Positions 1-9,638 of a stretch of DNA of 64,000 nt are shown here, piece by piece (the stretch's first letter is position 1; every line of letters begins with the position of its first letter). The stretch comes from Pseudomonas urmiensis (GTDB lineage Bacteria; Pseudomonadota; Gammaproteobacteria; Pseudomonadales; Pseudomonadaceae). Where the stretch lies: assembly GCF_014268815.2 (NCBI RefSeq), contig NZ_JABWRE020000001.1, positions 315,001 through 379,000 on the forward strand, read 5' to 3'. The notes beneath the pieces were generated by a model. That model did not search any database. It was not told where the DNA came from and was given only the letters and a program-made list of their open reading frames with translations. Position numbers and translations under genes: made by a program.

Positions 1-408
1 GCCCAGAACGACCTGCCGGACTACGCCGCGCTGGACCTGAAAATGGACGGCGACTCAGGGCTGGTGCTGCTGCCCAAGCTGCTGGAGATGGATCCGGAAA
101 TGCGCGTGGTGATCCTCACCGGTTACTCGAGCATCGCCACGGCAGTCGAGGCGATCAAGCGTGGCGCCTGCAACTACCTGTGCAAGCCGGCCGATGCCGA
201 TGATGTGCTGGCGGCGTTGCTGTCTGAGCATGCCGACCTGGATTCGCTGGTGCCGGAGAACCCGATGTCGGTGGATCGCCTGCAGTGGGAGCACATCCAG
301 CGCGTGCTGGGTGAGCACGAGGGCAATATCTCTGCCACCGCACGAGCGCTGGGCATGCACCGGCGCACGTTGCAGCGCAAGCTGCAAAAGCGCCCGGTTC
401 GCCGCTGA
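1..408 (+). CDS. roxR: Response regulator, RoxR/RegA (PrrA/ActR) family, 3' part
   Basis: This is the 3' part of a two-component response regulator; the reading frame is open from the first base and the start lies outside the window. The visible product has a receiver domain with the likely phospho-acceptor Asp in LDLKM (codon 34-36), the switch Thr in ILTGYSS and the conserved Lys in CKP. A linker and a Fis-type helix-turn-helix (ISATARALGMHRRTLQRKL) follow. Short receiver plus Fis-type HTH proteins of this kind are the redox regulators RegA/PrrA/RoxR, which act with a membrane kinase (RoxS) on respiratory genes. The kinase gene would lie upstream, outside the window. The family call is firm; the exact name rests on similarity from memory. 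Confidence 0.82.
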   Translation, partial: AQNDLPDYAALDLKMDGDSGLVLLPKLLEMDPEMRVVILTGYSSIATAVEAIKRGACNYLCKPADADDVLAALLSEHADLDSLVPENPMSVDRLQWEHIQRVLGEHEGNISATARALGMHRRTLQRKLQKRPVRR

Positions 409-422
409 GTGCGGATAGCTTG

Positions 423-463
423 GATCGGTTTGCAGAGGGCCTTGTCCCGCCTGCAAGCCGATC
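423..463 (+). terminator. Stem-loop after roxR, possible transcript end
   Basis: Arms 423-435 and 451-463 can pair over 13 bp with one G-U pair, around a 15-nt loop that itself contains GGG and CCC. It lies 15 bp after the roxR stop. No T-run follows, so it is not a standard intrinsic terminator; it may be an mRNA 3'-end structure. Confidence 0.35.
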
Positions 464-583
464 AGGTGCCACAAAACCAGCCGAATCTGAAGGATATTTC
501 CTTTTATTGCAGGCAAATGCCCGCACCTTGCGCAGCTCGCGTATCATTAGCGCCCTAACGGCAACCCCTAGGACCGCTCGCGA

Positions 584-1525
584 ATGCTCGCCCTTCTCAT
601 CCAGACGCTGAACATCACCGCACCGGTGTTCGCCATGCTGTTCATGGGCGTATTCCTCAAGCGCATCCGCCTGATCGACGATAACTTCAGCAAGGTCGCC
701 TCTTCGCTGGTGTTCAACGTCTGCATGCCTGCCTTGCTGTTTCTTGGTATTTACCACGCCGACCTGCAAGCAGCGATCAAACCTGGTGTCATCCTCTATT
801 TCATCGCCGTTACCCTGGTCGGCTTCGCCATGGCTTGGGGCCTGGCTATCTGGCGGGCGCCGCTGGCCGAGCGCGGCATCTATACCCAAGGCGCATTTCG
901 CGGCAACAACGGCGTGATCGGGCTGGCCCTGGCCGCCAGCCTCTACGGCGACTACGGCATCTCGCTGGGCGCGGTGCTCGCGGGCCTGGTGATCCTCATG
1001 TACAACTCGCTGTCGGCGGTGGTGCTGGCGGTGTACAGCCCGGACCTCAAGTCCGATCCGTGGAGCATCTGCAAGAACATCTTCAGCAACCCGCTGATCA
1101 TCAGCGTGTTGCTGGCAACGCCGATGGCCTACGCCCAGGTGCCACTGCCCAACTGGCTGCTGACCTCCGGGGACTATCTGGCGCAGATGACCCTGCCGCT
1201 GGCGCTGATCTGCATTGGCGGCACCTTGTCGCTGGCGGCGCTGCGCGACAGTGGCAAGCTGGCCATCGACGCCAGCCTGGTGAAGATGGTCTGGCTGCCG
1301 CTGGTGGGCACCTTGGGCGCCTGGCTGTGTGGGTTCCGCGGTGCCGAACTGGGCATCCTGTTCCTGTACATCGGCAGCCCCACGGCTGCGGCCAGTTATG
1401 TCATGGCGCGCGCAGCCAATGGCAACCATGAGTTGGCGGCGTCGATCATCGTGATCACCACGCTAATGGCGGCGATCACCACCAATATCGGCATCTTTAT
1501 CTTGCAGTGGGGCGGATGGATCTAG
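584..1525 (+). CDS. AEC family transporter (auxin efflux carrier type)
   Basis: A 313-residue integral membrane protein with about ten hydrophobic segments, starting ALLIQTLNITAPVFAMLFMGVFLKR. The early conserved VFNVCMPALLF stretch and the later GSPTAAASYVMA stretch are typical of the AEC (PIN-like) family, which exports or takes up small organic acids such as malate or malonate. The substrate cannot be read from sequence. The gene stands alone in the same direction as the following permease, 53 bp away. Family confident, substrate unknown. Confidence 0.85.
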   Translation: MLALLIQTLNITAPVFAMLFMGVFLKRIRLIDDNFSKVASSLVFNVCMPALLFLGIYHADLQAAIKPGVILYFIAVTLVGFAMAWGLAIWRAPLAERGIYTQGAFRGNNGVIGLALAASLYGDYGISLGAVLAGLVILMYNSLSAVVLAVYSPDLKSDPWSICKNIFSNPLIISVLLATPMAYAQVPLPNWLLTSGDYLAQMTLPLALICIGGTLSLAALRDSGKLAIDASLVKMVWLPLVGTLGAWLCGFRGAELGILFLYIGSPTAAASYVMARAANGNHELAASIIVITTLMAAITTNIGIFILQWGGWI

Positions 1526-1578
1526 ATCCTGACTGCAAACAACTCCAATAACACTGCCTCCTGACCAAAGGACACTTC

Positions 1579-2943
1579 ATGCAAGACCAGAACACGCCTG
1601 AGCGGTTACAGCGCGGGCTGAAAAACCGCCATATCCAGCTGATCGCGCTGGGCGGGGCGATCGGTACCGGGCTGTTCCTGGGCATCGCCCAGACCATCCA
1701 GCTGGCCGGTCCGTCCGTTTTGCTGGGCTATGCCATCGCTGGCCTGATGGCCTTCTTCATCATGCGCCAACTCGGCGAGATGGTGGTCGAAGAGCCCGTC
1801 GCCGGCAGCTTCAGCCATTTTGCCCACAAGTACTGGAGTGAGTTCGCCGGGTTCGTCTCTGGTTGGAACTACTGGGTGGTGTATGTGCTGGTGGGTATGG
1901 CCGAGCTGACTGCCGTGGGCATCTATGTGCAGTATTGGTGGCCAGACTTCCCCACCTGGGCCACGGCCGCGATCTTCTTCGTCGCAATCAACCTGATCAA
2001 CCTGACCCAGGTGAAGGTCTACGGCGAGCTGGAGTTCTGGTTCGCGCTGGTCAAGGTGATTGCCATTGTCAGCATGATTGGCTTTGGCGCCTGGCTGCTG
2101 ACCAGTGGCCATGGCGGCCCGGATGCCAGTGTGGCCAACCTGTGGCAGTACGGTGGCTTCTTCCCCAATGGCGTCACCGGTTTGATCATGGCCCTGGCGG
2201 TGATCATGTTCTCCTTCGGCGGCCTGGAGCTGGTCGGCATTACCGCGGCCGAAGCGGACAACCCACGGGTGAGCATCCCCAAGGCTACCAACCAGGTGGT
2301 CTATCGCATCCTGATTTTCTACATCGGCGCGCTGGCAATTCTGCTGTCGCTGTACCCCTGGCAGAAAGTGGTGCAGGGCGGCAGCCCGTTCGTGATGATC
2401 TTCCATGAGCTGGACAGCGACCTGGTGGCGACGATCCTTAACGTGGTGGTGCTGACTGCCGCGCTGTCGGTGTACAACAGCTGCGTGTATGCCAACAGCC
2501 GCATGCTGTTTGGCCTGGCCAGCCAGGGCGATGCGCCACGCCAGCTGCTCAAGGTTAGCCGCCGCGGTGTGCCGTTGACCGCACTGGGCGTGTCGGCTGC
2601 GGCCACCGGCTTGTGCGTGCTGATCAACTACCTGATGCCAGGGGAGGCCTTTGGCCTGCTGATGGCGCTGGCGGTGTCGGCGCTGGTGATCAACTGGGCC
2701 AGCATCAGCATTACCCACTTGAAGTTCCGCAAGGCCAAGATCGAGTCGGGTGAGACGCCGTTCTACCGTAGCTGGGGGCATCCGGTGACCAACTACCTGT
2801 GCCTGGCGTTCATCGTGTTGATTCTGGTGGTGATGTACCTGACCCCGCCGATTCGTATCTCGGTGATGCTGATTCCAGTGTGGATTGCGGTGCTGGGTGT
2901 GGCGTTCCACCTGAAGAAGAAACGTCAAGCCGTCAGGGCCTGA
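1579..2943 (+). CDS. Amino acid permease, AroP/PheP-like (APC superfamily)
   Basis: A 454-residue permease of the amino acid transporter family with twelve predicted membrane segments. The N-terminal GAIGTGLFLG motif, the RQLGEMVVEEPVAGSF segment and the FSFGGLELVGITAAEA segment closely resemble the E. coli aromatic amino acid permeases AroP and PheP, so proton-coupled uptake of aromatic amino acids at the inner membrane is the best guess. Related proline or histidine permeases (ProY) share most of these motifs, so the substrate is not certain. The start at 1579 has a good ribosome site (AAAGGA). A REP inverted pair follows the stop. Confidence 0.85.
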   Translation: MQDQNTPERLQRGLKNRHIQLIALGGAIGTGLFLGIAQTIQLAGPSVLLGYAIAGLMAFFIMRQLGEMVVEEPVAGSFSHFAHKYWSEFAGFVSGWNYWVVYVLVGMAELTAVGIYVQYWWPDFPTWATAAIFFVAINLINLTQVKVYGELEFWFALVKVIAIVSMIGFGAWLLTSGHGGPDASVANLWQYGGFFPNGVTGLIMALAVIMFSFGGLELVGITAAEADNPRVSIPKATNQVVYRILIFYIGALAILLSLYPWQKVVQGGSPFVMIFHELDSDLVATILNVVVLTAALSVYNSCVYANSRMLFGLASQGDAPRQLLKVSRRGVPLTALGVSAAATGLCVLINYLMPGEAFGLLMALAVSALVINWASISITHLKFRKAKIESGETPFYRSWGHPVTNYLCLAFIVLILVVMYLTPPIRISVMLIPVWIAVLGVAFHLKKKRQAVRA

Positions 2944-2952
2944 AGAGCGCGT

Positions 2953-3042
2953 CGGCCCTATCGCGGGGCAAGCCCGCTCCCACGCAATCTGTGTGAACCC
3001 ATAGAAGTTGCGTGGGAGCGGGCTTGCCCCGCGATAGGGCCG
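2953..3042. repeat. REP inverted pair (35-bp perfect arms)
   Basis: Arms 2953-2987 and 3008-3042 are perfect inverted copies of 35 bp with a 20-nt loop and the Pseudomonas REP core GCGGGGCAAGCCCGC. It lies between the convergent permease and decarboxylase-like genes, where it could end both transcripts. Confidence 0.9.
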
Positions 3043-3053
3043 GCCCTGACACC

Positions 3054-3428
3054 TTAACCTTCGTAGCTGTCGATCACTTCCTGCGCAGCGCGGAAGGCAT
3101 CAATCGCCGCCGGCACCCCCGCATACACGGCGCAATGCAGCAACGCCTCGCGAATCTCTTCCATCGTACAGCCATTGTTCAGCGCCCCGCGCACATGCCC
3201 CTTGAGCTCTTGCGGGCACTTCAGCGCAGTCAGGGCCGCCAGGGTGATCAGGCTGCGGGTCTTCAGCGGCAAACCGTCACGCGACCAGACACTGCCCCAG
3301 GCATGTTCATTGACGAAATCCTGCAGGGGCTGGGTGAAATCGGTGGCGTTGTTCAGTGCGCGGTCGACGAACGCGTCGCCCATTACTTGGCGGCGCACCT
3401 GCTCGCCAGTCTTTGCTGCATCGGCCAT
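3054..3428 (-). CDS. Carboxymuconolactone decarboxylase family protein (PcaC-like)
   Basis: A 124-residue protein of the AhpD-like/CMD fold. The stretches HAWGSVWSRDGLPLKTRSLITLAAL and HVRGALNNGCTMEEIREALLHCAVYAGVPAA align with 4-carboxymuconolactone decarboxylase (PcaC), a step of the beta-ketoadipate pathway, but no other pca gene is near, so it may be a paralogue with another role. A longer reading from 3461 exists. I chose 3428 because AAGGA lies 8 nt upstream of that ATG and because the family starts here. Its start is only 10 bp from the end of the antiporter gene, so the two may be cotranscribed. Confidence 0.82.
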   Translation of the reverse strand: MADAAKTGEQVRRQVMGDAFVDRALNNATDFTQPLQDFVNEHAWGSVWSRDGLPLKTRSLITLAALTALKCPQELKGHVRGALNNGCTMEEIREALLHCAVYAGVPAAIDAFRAAQEVIDSYEG

Positions 3429-3438
3429 GTTGTTTTCC

Positions 3439-4470
3439 TTAGTGTTGGCGGCGCCAGGCACGCAGGGTGGTGTACAGCAGAATCACCCCAAGCACTGGCA
3501 GGACATAGAACAGCATGAGGTTTTCCAGGCGCCCGGCCAGCGGCATGCCGGTGGTGAAGGTCACCACATGCAGGCCGTAGGCCAGGTATAGGCAGAGGAA
3601 CACCAGCCCTTCGGCGCGGGTGACGCGGTAGCCTGAATAGAACACCGGCAGGCTCAAGGCGGCAACGCCGAGCATCACCGGCAAGTCGAAGTCCAGCGCG
3701 TTGGGCGATATCGACAGTGGGGCAGGAGTGACCAGGGCAGTGACGCCCAGCACCGCCAACAGGTTGAACAGGTTGCTGCCGATCACCGTACCTACGGCGA
3801 TCTCGCGCTCGCCGCGCAGGGCGGCGATCAGTGCGGCAGCAAGCTCCGGCAGTGAGGTGCAGACGGCGACCACGGTCAGGCCAATGATCCGCTCCGACAG
3901 CCCCAGGTCGGTCGCGACTTCGACGGCAGCCTCCAGCAGCAGGTGGCCAGCCACACTCAACAGCCCCAGGCCGAGCAGAATCTGCAGCACGGCGCCGGTC
4001 CAGAAGCGCCCAGAACTGCTTGGCAGTGGACCGGGTGCGGGATAGGTGCGGGCATAATGGCGGGACTGATGCCAGAGCATCGCCAGATAGCCGACCAGGC
4101 CAATCACTAACAGCAGCCCCTCCAGCCTCCCCAATTGACCGTTGGCTGCCAAGAGGTAGACCAAGGCGCTGGCGGCAACCATCAGCGGGATATCCAGCCG
4201 CACCAACTGGCGCGAGACGCGCAGAGGGATGATCAGCGCGGCGAGGCCAAGGATCACCAGCACGTTGAAGATGTTGCTGCCGATCACGCTGCCGACCGCC
4301 ACATCCGGCGCGCCCTGGTAGGCCGCCTGCAGGCTCACGGTCAGTTGCGGTGCGGTGCTGCCGAACGCCACCAGGCTCAGGCCGATGATCAGTGGTCGCA
4401 CGTGCAGGCGGCTCGCCAGGCGCAGGGCGGCGCGCACCAGCAGTTCGGCGCCGAGCACCAGCAATAGCAA
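3439..4470 (-). CDS. Calcium/sodium antiporter, CaCA family (YrbG-like)
   Basis: A membrane antiporter with about ten hydrophobic segments and the two inverted alpha repeats of the cation/Ca2+ exchanger superfamily: GLSLVAFGSTAPQLTVSL with GSNIFN in the first half, and GLTVVAVCTSLPELAAAL with GSNLFN in the second. The first repeat carries Gln where the family normally has the ion-binding Glu. The coordinates use the only conventional start codon (TTG, 4470), but that cuts into the first membrane helix. The frame stays open to 4551 with no ATG, GTG or TTG; the likeliest true start is an ATT at 4522-4524 with GGAG 8 nt before it, adding 18 residues. Confidence 0.85.
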   Translation of the reverse strand: MLLLVLGAELLVRAALRLASRLHVRPLIIGLSLVAFGSTAPQLTVSLQAAYQGAPDVAVGSVIGSNIFNVLVILGLAALIIPLRVSRQLVRLDIPLMVAASALVYLLAANGQLGRLEGLLLVIGLVGYLAMLWHQSRHYARTYPAPGPLPSSSGRFWTGAVLQILLGLGLLSVAGHLLLEAAVEVATDLGLSERIIGLTVVAVCTSLPELAAALIAALRGEREIAVGTVIGSNLFNLLAVLGVTALVTPAPLSISPNALDFDLPVMLGVAALSLPVFYSGYRVTRAEGLVFLCLYLAYGLHVVTFTTGMPLAGRLENLMLFYVLPVLGVILLYTTLRAWRRQH

Positions 4471-4543
4471 GCCGAAGCCCAGTTGCAGGAGGCTGAAAGT
4501 GGGAAGGGTGGCCAGGTCGAAAATGGTCAGGGCTCCAGTCGGA

Positions 4544-4915
4544 TCAGTCGCTCAGACCTTGTACCCGGACTCGCGCGGTTCCGCTACGGATCATGCCGAT
4601 TTTTTCTGCGGCGGCGCGGGAGAGGTCGATCAGTCGGCCGCGGGTGTGCGGGCCGCGGTCGTTGATGCGTACCACGACGCTGCGCTGGTTGGCCAGGTTG
4701 GTCACCAGTACCCGGCTACCGAAGGGCAGGCTGCGGTGGGCGGCGGTCAGGCCATGTTGGTTGAACGGTTCGCCGCTGGCGGTGCGTTTGCCGTGGTGGC
4801 GTGAGCCGTAATAGGAGGCGGTGCCGCTGGTGTCGTATCCGCGAGGGTCGATATCGTGGCTGGCACAGCCGGCCAGCAGGGAGAAAAGCGCCAGGGCGCT
4901 GAGGCTACGCCGCAT
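4544..4915 (-). CDS. Short RlpA-like septal ring lipoprotein
   Basis: A 123-residue lipoprotein with a double-psi beta-barrel domain. The N-terminus [17 protein letters not shown] ends in a clear lipobox (LAGC), so it should be lipidated and exported. The mature part has TASYYG, the RTASGEPFN segment and [18 protein letters not shown], as in RlpA, a lytic transglycosylase that cleaves denuded glycan at septa. It lacks the SPOR domain that recruits full-length RlpA, so it is a second, short family member. A longer start at 4942 would run into a REP element; 4915 has GGAG 11 nt upstream and gives a proper signal peptide. Confidence 0.82.
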   Translation of the reverse strand: MRRSLSALALFSLLAGCASHDIDPRGYDTSGTASYYGSRHHGKRTASGEPFNQHGLTAAHRSLPFGSRVLVTNLANQRSVVVRINDRGPHTRGRLIDLSRAAAEKIGMIRSGTARVRVQGLSD

Positions 4916-4939
4916 TCTGGGTGGTGCTCCTGAGTGAGT

Positions 4940-5004
4940 CATCGCGGGGCAAGCCCGCTCCCGCATGAGCGTAGAGCTCACGTGGGAGCCGGCTTGCCCC
5001 GTGA
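4940..5004. repeat. REP inverted pair (imperfect)
   Basis: Two inverted REP copies (about 4940-4964 and 4981-5004) with a few mismatches sit between gatB and the RlpA-like gene. They likely end the gatCAB transcript or protect its 3' end. Confidence 0.8.
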
Positions 5005-5010
5005 TTGGGC

Positions 5011-6456
5011 TTACCCTTCGAGCTTGGCCTTGAGCAATTGGTTCACTTGCCCCGGGTTGGCCTTGCCTTTGGAGGCTTTCATCGCCTGGCCGACAAAGAA
5101 GCCGAACATCTTGCCGCGCTTGGCCTCGTCGGCCGCGCGGTACTGTTCGACCTGCTCGGCGTTGGCCGCCAGCACTTCGTCGAGCATCTTGTCGATCGCG
5201 CCGGTGTCGGTGACCTGCTTGAGGCCTTTGCTCTCGATGATGCTGTCAGCATCGCCTTCACCGGCCGCCATGGCCTCGAACACGGTCTTGGCGATCTTGC
5301 CGCTGATGGTGTTGTCGCGAATGCGCAGCAACATGCCACCGAGCTGTTCGGCGCTGACCGGCGCCTGGTCGATCTCCACGCCCAGCTTGTTCAGCAGGCT
5401 GCCCAGCTCGACCATGACCCAGTTGGCGGCAAGCTTGGCGTCGCCACCAATCTTCACCACTTGCTCGAAGTAGTCCGCTTGTTCACGGCTGGAGGCCAGC
5501 ACGTTGGCGTCGTAGGCCGACAGGCCGTACTGGCTCTGGAAGCGCTCGACCTTTTGTGGCGGCAGCTCCGGCAGGCCGGCGCGGACGGTTTCGAGGAAGC
5601 TGTTCTCGATGACCACCGGCAGCAGGTCAGGATCGGGGAAGTAACGGTAGTCGTTAGCTTCTTCCTTGCTGCGCATGGAGCGGGTTTCGTCTTTGTTCGG
5701 GTCGTACAGGCGGGTTTCCTGGACAACCTTGCCACCGTCTTCGATCAGGTCGATCTGTCGCTGGATCTCGCTGTTGATCGCGCGCTCGATGAAGCGGAAC
5801 GAGTTGACGTTCTTGATCTCGCAGCGGGTGCCGAACTCGGCCTGGCCTTTGGGTCGGATCGAGACGTTGCAGTCGCAACGCAGCGAGCCTTCGGCCATGT
5901 TGCCGTCGCAGATGCCCAGGTAACGCACCAGCGCGTGGATCGCCTTGACGTAGGCCACGGCTTCCTTGGCGCTGCGCATGTCCGGCTCGGAGACGATCTC
6001 CAGCAGCGGCGTGCCGGCGCGGTTCAGGTCGATCCCGGTGGCGCCGTTGAAGTCTTCGTGCAGGCTCTTGCCAGCGTCTTCTTCAAGGTGCGCACGGGTG
6101 ATGCCGACGCGCTTGATGGTGCCGTCTTCCAGGGCGATGTCCAGGTGGCCCTTGCCGACGATCGGCAGCTCCATCTGGCTGATCTGATAGCCCTTGGGCA
6201 GGTCAGGGTAGAAGTAGTTCTTGCGCGCGAAGACGTTGCGCTGGCCGATTTCGGCATCGATGGCCAGGCCGAACATGCAGGCCATGCGCACGGCTTCCTG
6301 GTTGAGCACCGGCAGTACGCCAGGCATGCCCAGGTCGACCAGGCTGGCCTGGGTGTTCGGCTCGGAACCGAAGGTGGTGGCGCTGCCGGAGAAAATCTTC
6401 GACTGGGTGGCGAGCTGGGTATGAATCTCCAGCCCGATCACAACTTCCCATTGCAT
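5011..6456 (-). CDS. gatB: Asp-tRNA(Asn)/Glu-tRNA(Gln) amidotransferase subunit B
   Basis: A 481-residue subunit B of the cytoplasmic GatCAB complex, which converts Asp-tRNA(Asn) and/or Glu-tRNA(Gln) to the amidated forms using ammonia channelled from GatA. The N-terminus [25 protein letters not shown], the [14 protein letters not shown] segment and the DCNVSIRP motif are diagnostic of GatB, and the C-terminal YqeY-like tail ([19 protein letters not shown]) is complete. GAGGA lies 8 nt before the ATG. It is the last gene of gatC-gatA-gatB and starts 11 bp after gatA. Confidence 0.97.
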   Translation of the reverse strand: MQWEVVIGLEIHTQLATQSKIFSGSATTFGSEPNTQASLVDLGMPGVLPVLNQEAVRMACMFGLAIDAEIGQRNVFARKNYFYPDLPKGYQISQMELPIVGKGHLDIALEDGTIKRVGITRAHLEEDAGKSLHEDFNGATGIDLNRAGTPLLEIVSEPDMRSAKEAVAYVKAIHALVRYLGICDGNMAEGSLRCDCNVSIRPKGQAEFGTRCEIKNVNSFRFIERAINSEIQRQIDLIEDGGKVVQETRLYDPNKDETRSMRSKEEANDYRYFPDPDLLPVVIENSFLETVRAGLPELPPQKVERFQSQYGLSAYDANVLASSREQADYFEQVVKIGGDAKLAANWVMVELGSLLNKLGVEIDQAPVSAEQLGGMLLRIRDNTISGKIAKTVFEAMAAGEGDADSIIESKGLKQVTDTGAIDKMLDEVLAANAEQVEQYRAADEAKRGKMFGFFVGQAMKASKGKANPGQVNQLLKAKLEG

Positions 6457-6467
6457 GTGTGAATTCC

Positions 6468-7919
6468 TCAGAAGCCGTTGGGGGCGCGGGTGTGCCAGTC
6501 GGTGACTTGCTGGTAGCGGTGCGCGACGTTGAGCAGGCGGCCTTCCTGGAAATACGGCGCCAGCAGCTGCACGCCCACTGGCAGGCCTTCGACGAAGCCC
6601 GCTGGCATCGACAGGCCCGGCAGGCCCGCCAGGTTGGCGGTGATGGTGTAGACGTCTTCCAGGTAGGCGGCGACCGGGTCGCTGCTCTTGGCGCCAAGCT
6701 TCCAGGCCGGGTTCGGCGTGGTTGGACCAAGGATCAGGTCGACCTGCTCGAAAGCCGTCATGAAGTCGTTCTTGATCAGGCGGCGGATCTTCTGCGCCTT
6801 CAAGTAGTAGGCATCATAGTAACCGGCCGACAGCGCGTAGGTGCCGACCATGATCCGCCGTTGCACCTCGGTGCCGAAGCCTTCGCCACGCGAGCGCTTG
6901 TACAGGTCGGTGAGGTCCTTCGGGTCTTCACAACGGTAGCCGAAGCGTACGCCGTCGAAGCGTGACAGGTTGGAGGAGGCTTCCGCCGGGGCGATCACGT
7001 AGTACGCGGGGATTGCGTGCTGCATGTTCGGCAGGCTGATTTCCTTGACCACTGCGCCGAGCTTTTCCAGCTCCTTGACGCTGGCCAGGACCAGGTCGGC
7101 GATGCGTGGGTCGAGGCCGGCACCGAAATATTCTTTCGGCAGGCCGATGCGCAGGCCTTCGAGCGGCGCATTGAGGTTGGCGCTGTAGTCCGGCACCGGC
7201 TCATCGATGCTGGTCGAGTCCTTGGCGTCGAAGCCGGCCATGCCTTGCAGCAGCAGTGCGCAGTCTTCGGCGGTGCGCGCCAGTGGGCCACCCTGGTCGA
7301 GGCTCGAGGCGTAGGCGATCATGCCCCAGCGCGAGACGCGGCCGTAGGTCGGCTTGAGGCCGGTGAGGTTGGTCAGCGCCGCCGGCTGGCGGATCGAGCC
7401 GCCGGTGTCGGTGCCGGTGGTTACCGGCAGCAGGCGTGCGGCCACGGCAGCGGCGGAGCCACCCGACGAGCCGCCAGGCACGTGCTCGAGGTTCCACGGG
7501 TTTTTCACTGGGCCATAGTGGCTGGATTCGTTGGCCGAACCCATGGCGAACTCGTCCATGTTGGTCTTGCCCAGGGTGACCATGCCGGCTTCGGCCAGCT
7601 TGGCGACCACGGTGGCGTCATACGGCGCCTTGAAGTTGTCGAGCATCTTCGAGCCGCAGCTGGTGCGTACGGCGTTGGTGCAGAACAGGTCCTTGTGGGC
7701 GATTGGCGCGCCCAGCAGCGCACCGGCTTCACCCGCGGCGCGGCGGGCGTCGGCGGCACGCGCCTGGCCCAGGGCCAGGTCTTGGGTGACGCTGATGAAG
7801 CTGTTCAGTTGTGGGTCGAGTTGCTTGATCCGCGCCAGCAGGGCGCCGGTCAGCTCTTCGGAGGAAAACGACTTGTCGGCGAGTCCGCGGGCGATCTCGG
7901 CCAGGGTCAATTGATGCAT
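6468..7919 (-). CDS. gatA: Asp-tRNA(Asn)/Glu-tRNA(Gln) amidotransferase subunit A
   Basis: A 483-residue amidase-signature enzyme that hydrolyses glutamine to supply ammonia for GatB. The Ser-cisSer-Lys triad is visible as Lys76 (APIAHKD), Ser151 in [12 protein letters not shown] and Ser175 in [11 protein letters not shown]. Length and motifs match full GatA. It lies between gatC (15 bp upstream) and gatB in one operon, so expression should be coupled and stoichiometric. Confidence 0.97.
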   Translation of the reverse strand: MHQLTLAEIARGLADKSFSSEELTGALLARIKQLDPQLNSFISVTQDLALGQARAADARRAAGEAGALLGAPIAHKDLFCTNAVRTSCGSKMLDNFKAPYDATVVAKLAEAGMVTLGKTNMDEFAMGSANESSHYGPVKNPWNLEHVPGGSSGGSAAAVAARLLPVTTGTDTGGSIRQPAALTNLTGLKPTYGRVSRWGMIAYASSLDQGGPLARTAEDCALLLQGMAGFDAKDSTSIDEPVPDYSANLNAPLEGLRIGLPKEYFGAGLDPRIADLVLASVKELEKLGAVVKEISLPNMQHAIPAYYVIAPAEASSNLSRFDGVRFGYRCEDPKDLTDLYKRSRGEGFGTEVQRRIMVGTYALSAGYYDAYYLKAQKIRRLIKNDFMTAFEQVDLILGPTTPNPAWKLGAKSSDPVAAYLEDVYTITANLAGLPGLSMPAGFVEGLPVGVQLLAPYFQEGRLLNVAHRYQQVTDWHTRAPNGF

Positions 7920-7934
7920 GGCAGGTGCTATCCC

Positions 7935-8222
7935 TTACTCGATGACTTTCGGAACCAGGTACAGACCGTTTTCGGTCGACGGGGCGATGGCCTGATAGCT
8001 ATCGCGCTGATTGCTTTCAGTGACCTGGTCGGGGCGCAGGCGTTGGCTGGCCTCCAGGGGGTGGGCCAGAGGCTCGATACCGCTGGTGTCGACGGCTTGC
8101 ATCTGGTCGACCAGCCCGAGAATACTGTTCAAGGCATCGGTGATGCGTGGCAGTTCGCCTTCATTCAGGCCCAGTCGGGCCAGATGGGCGATCTTTTCCA
8201 CGTCGGAGCGTTGAAGCGCCAT
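7935..8222 (-). CDS. gatC: Asp-tRNA(Asn)/Glu-tRNA(Gln) amidotransferase subunit C
   Basis: The 95-residue GatC subunit, which wraps around GatA and stabilises the amidotransferase. The N-terminal [17 protein letters not shown] helix, the middle [12 protein letters not shown] segment and the C-terminal tail ending YLVPKVIE are characteristic. I start it at 8222 (MALQRSDV), where GGAG precedes the ATG, rather than seven codons earlier. It is the first gene of gatCAB and is divergent from mreB across 201 bp. Confidence 0.95.
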   Translation of the reverse strand: MALQRSDVEKIAHLARLGLNEGELPRITDALNSILGLVDQMQAVDTSGIEPLAHPLEASQRLRPDQVTESNQRDSYQAIAPSTENGLYLVPKVIE

Positions 8223-8264
8223 TGGGGATCTCCAGGGAAACAAAACGGATTAGGTCCGCGATGA

Positions 8265-9461
<1,197 letters not shown>

Positions 9462-9502
9462 TCCACGGCGTAGTCCAACGTTCGGTAATGATCGCCCGGT
9501 TT

Positions 9503-9529
9503 ACAGGTGGCACGTGCAGTGCTACCTGT
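9503..9529 (+). other. Hairpin in the mreB-mreC gap
   Basis: Arms 9503-9513 and 9519-9529 pair over 11 bp (one G-U) around a 5-nt loop. No T-run follows, so it is not a normal terminator. It may protect the mreB 3' end or tune read-through into mreC. Confidence 0.45.
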
Positions 9530-9638
9530 ATGCGCTGGGCTGGCGTCCGTTGGGCGCTGTTTCCGTCAACCCGCAGCAGGCCGGTGCATTGCTCCATGTC
9601 CAATGACCTCCTGAATCGTCGTCCACGAGGAACGGCCC

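Noticed and set aside
5005..6462. Open frame antisense to gatB
   Set aside because: Shadow of GatB; covers almost the same span with no domain.
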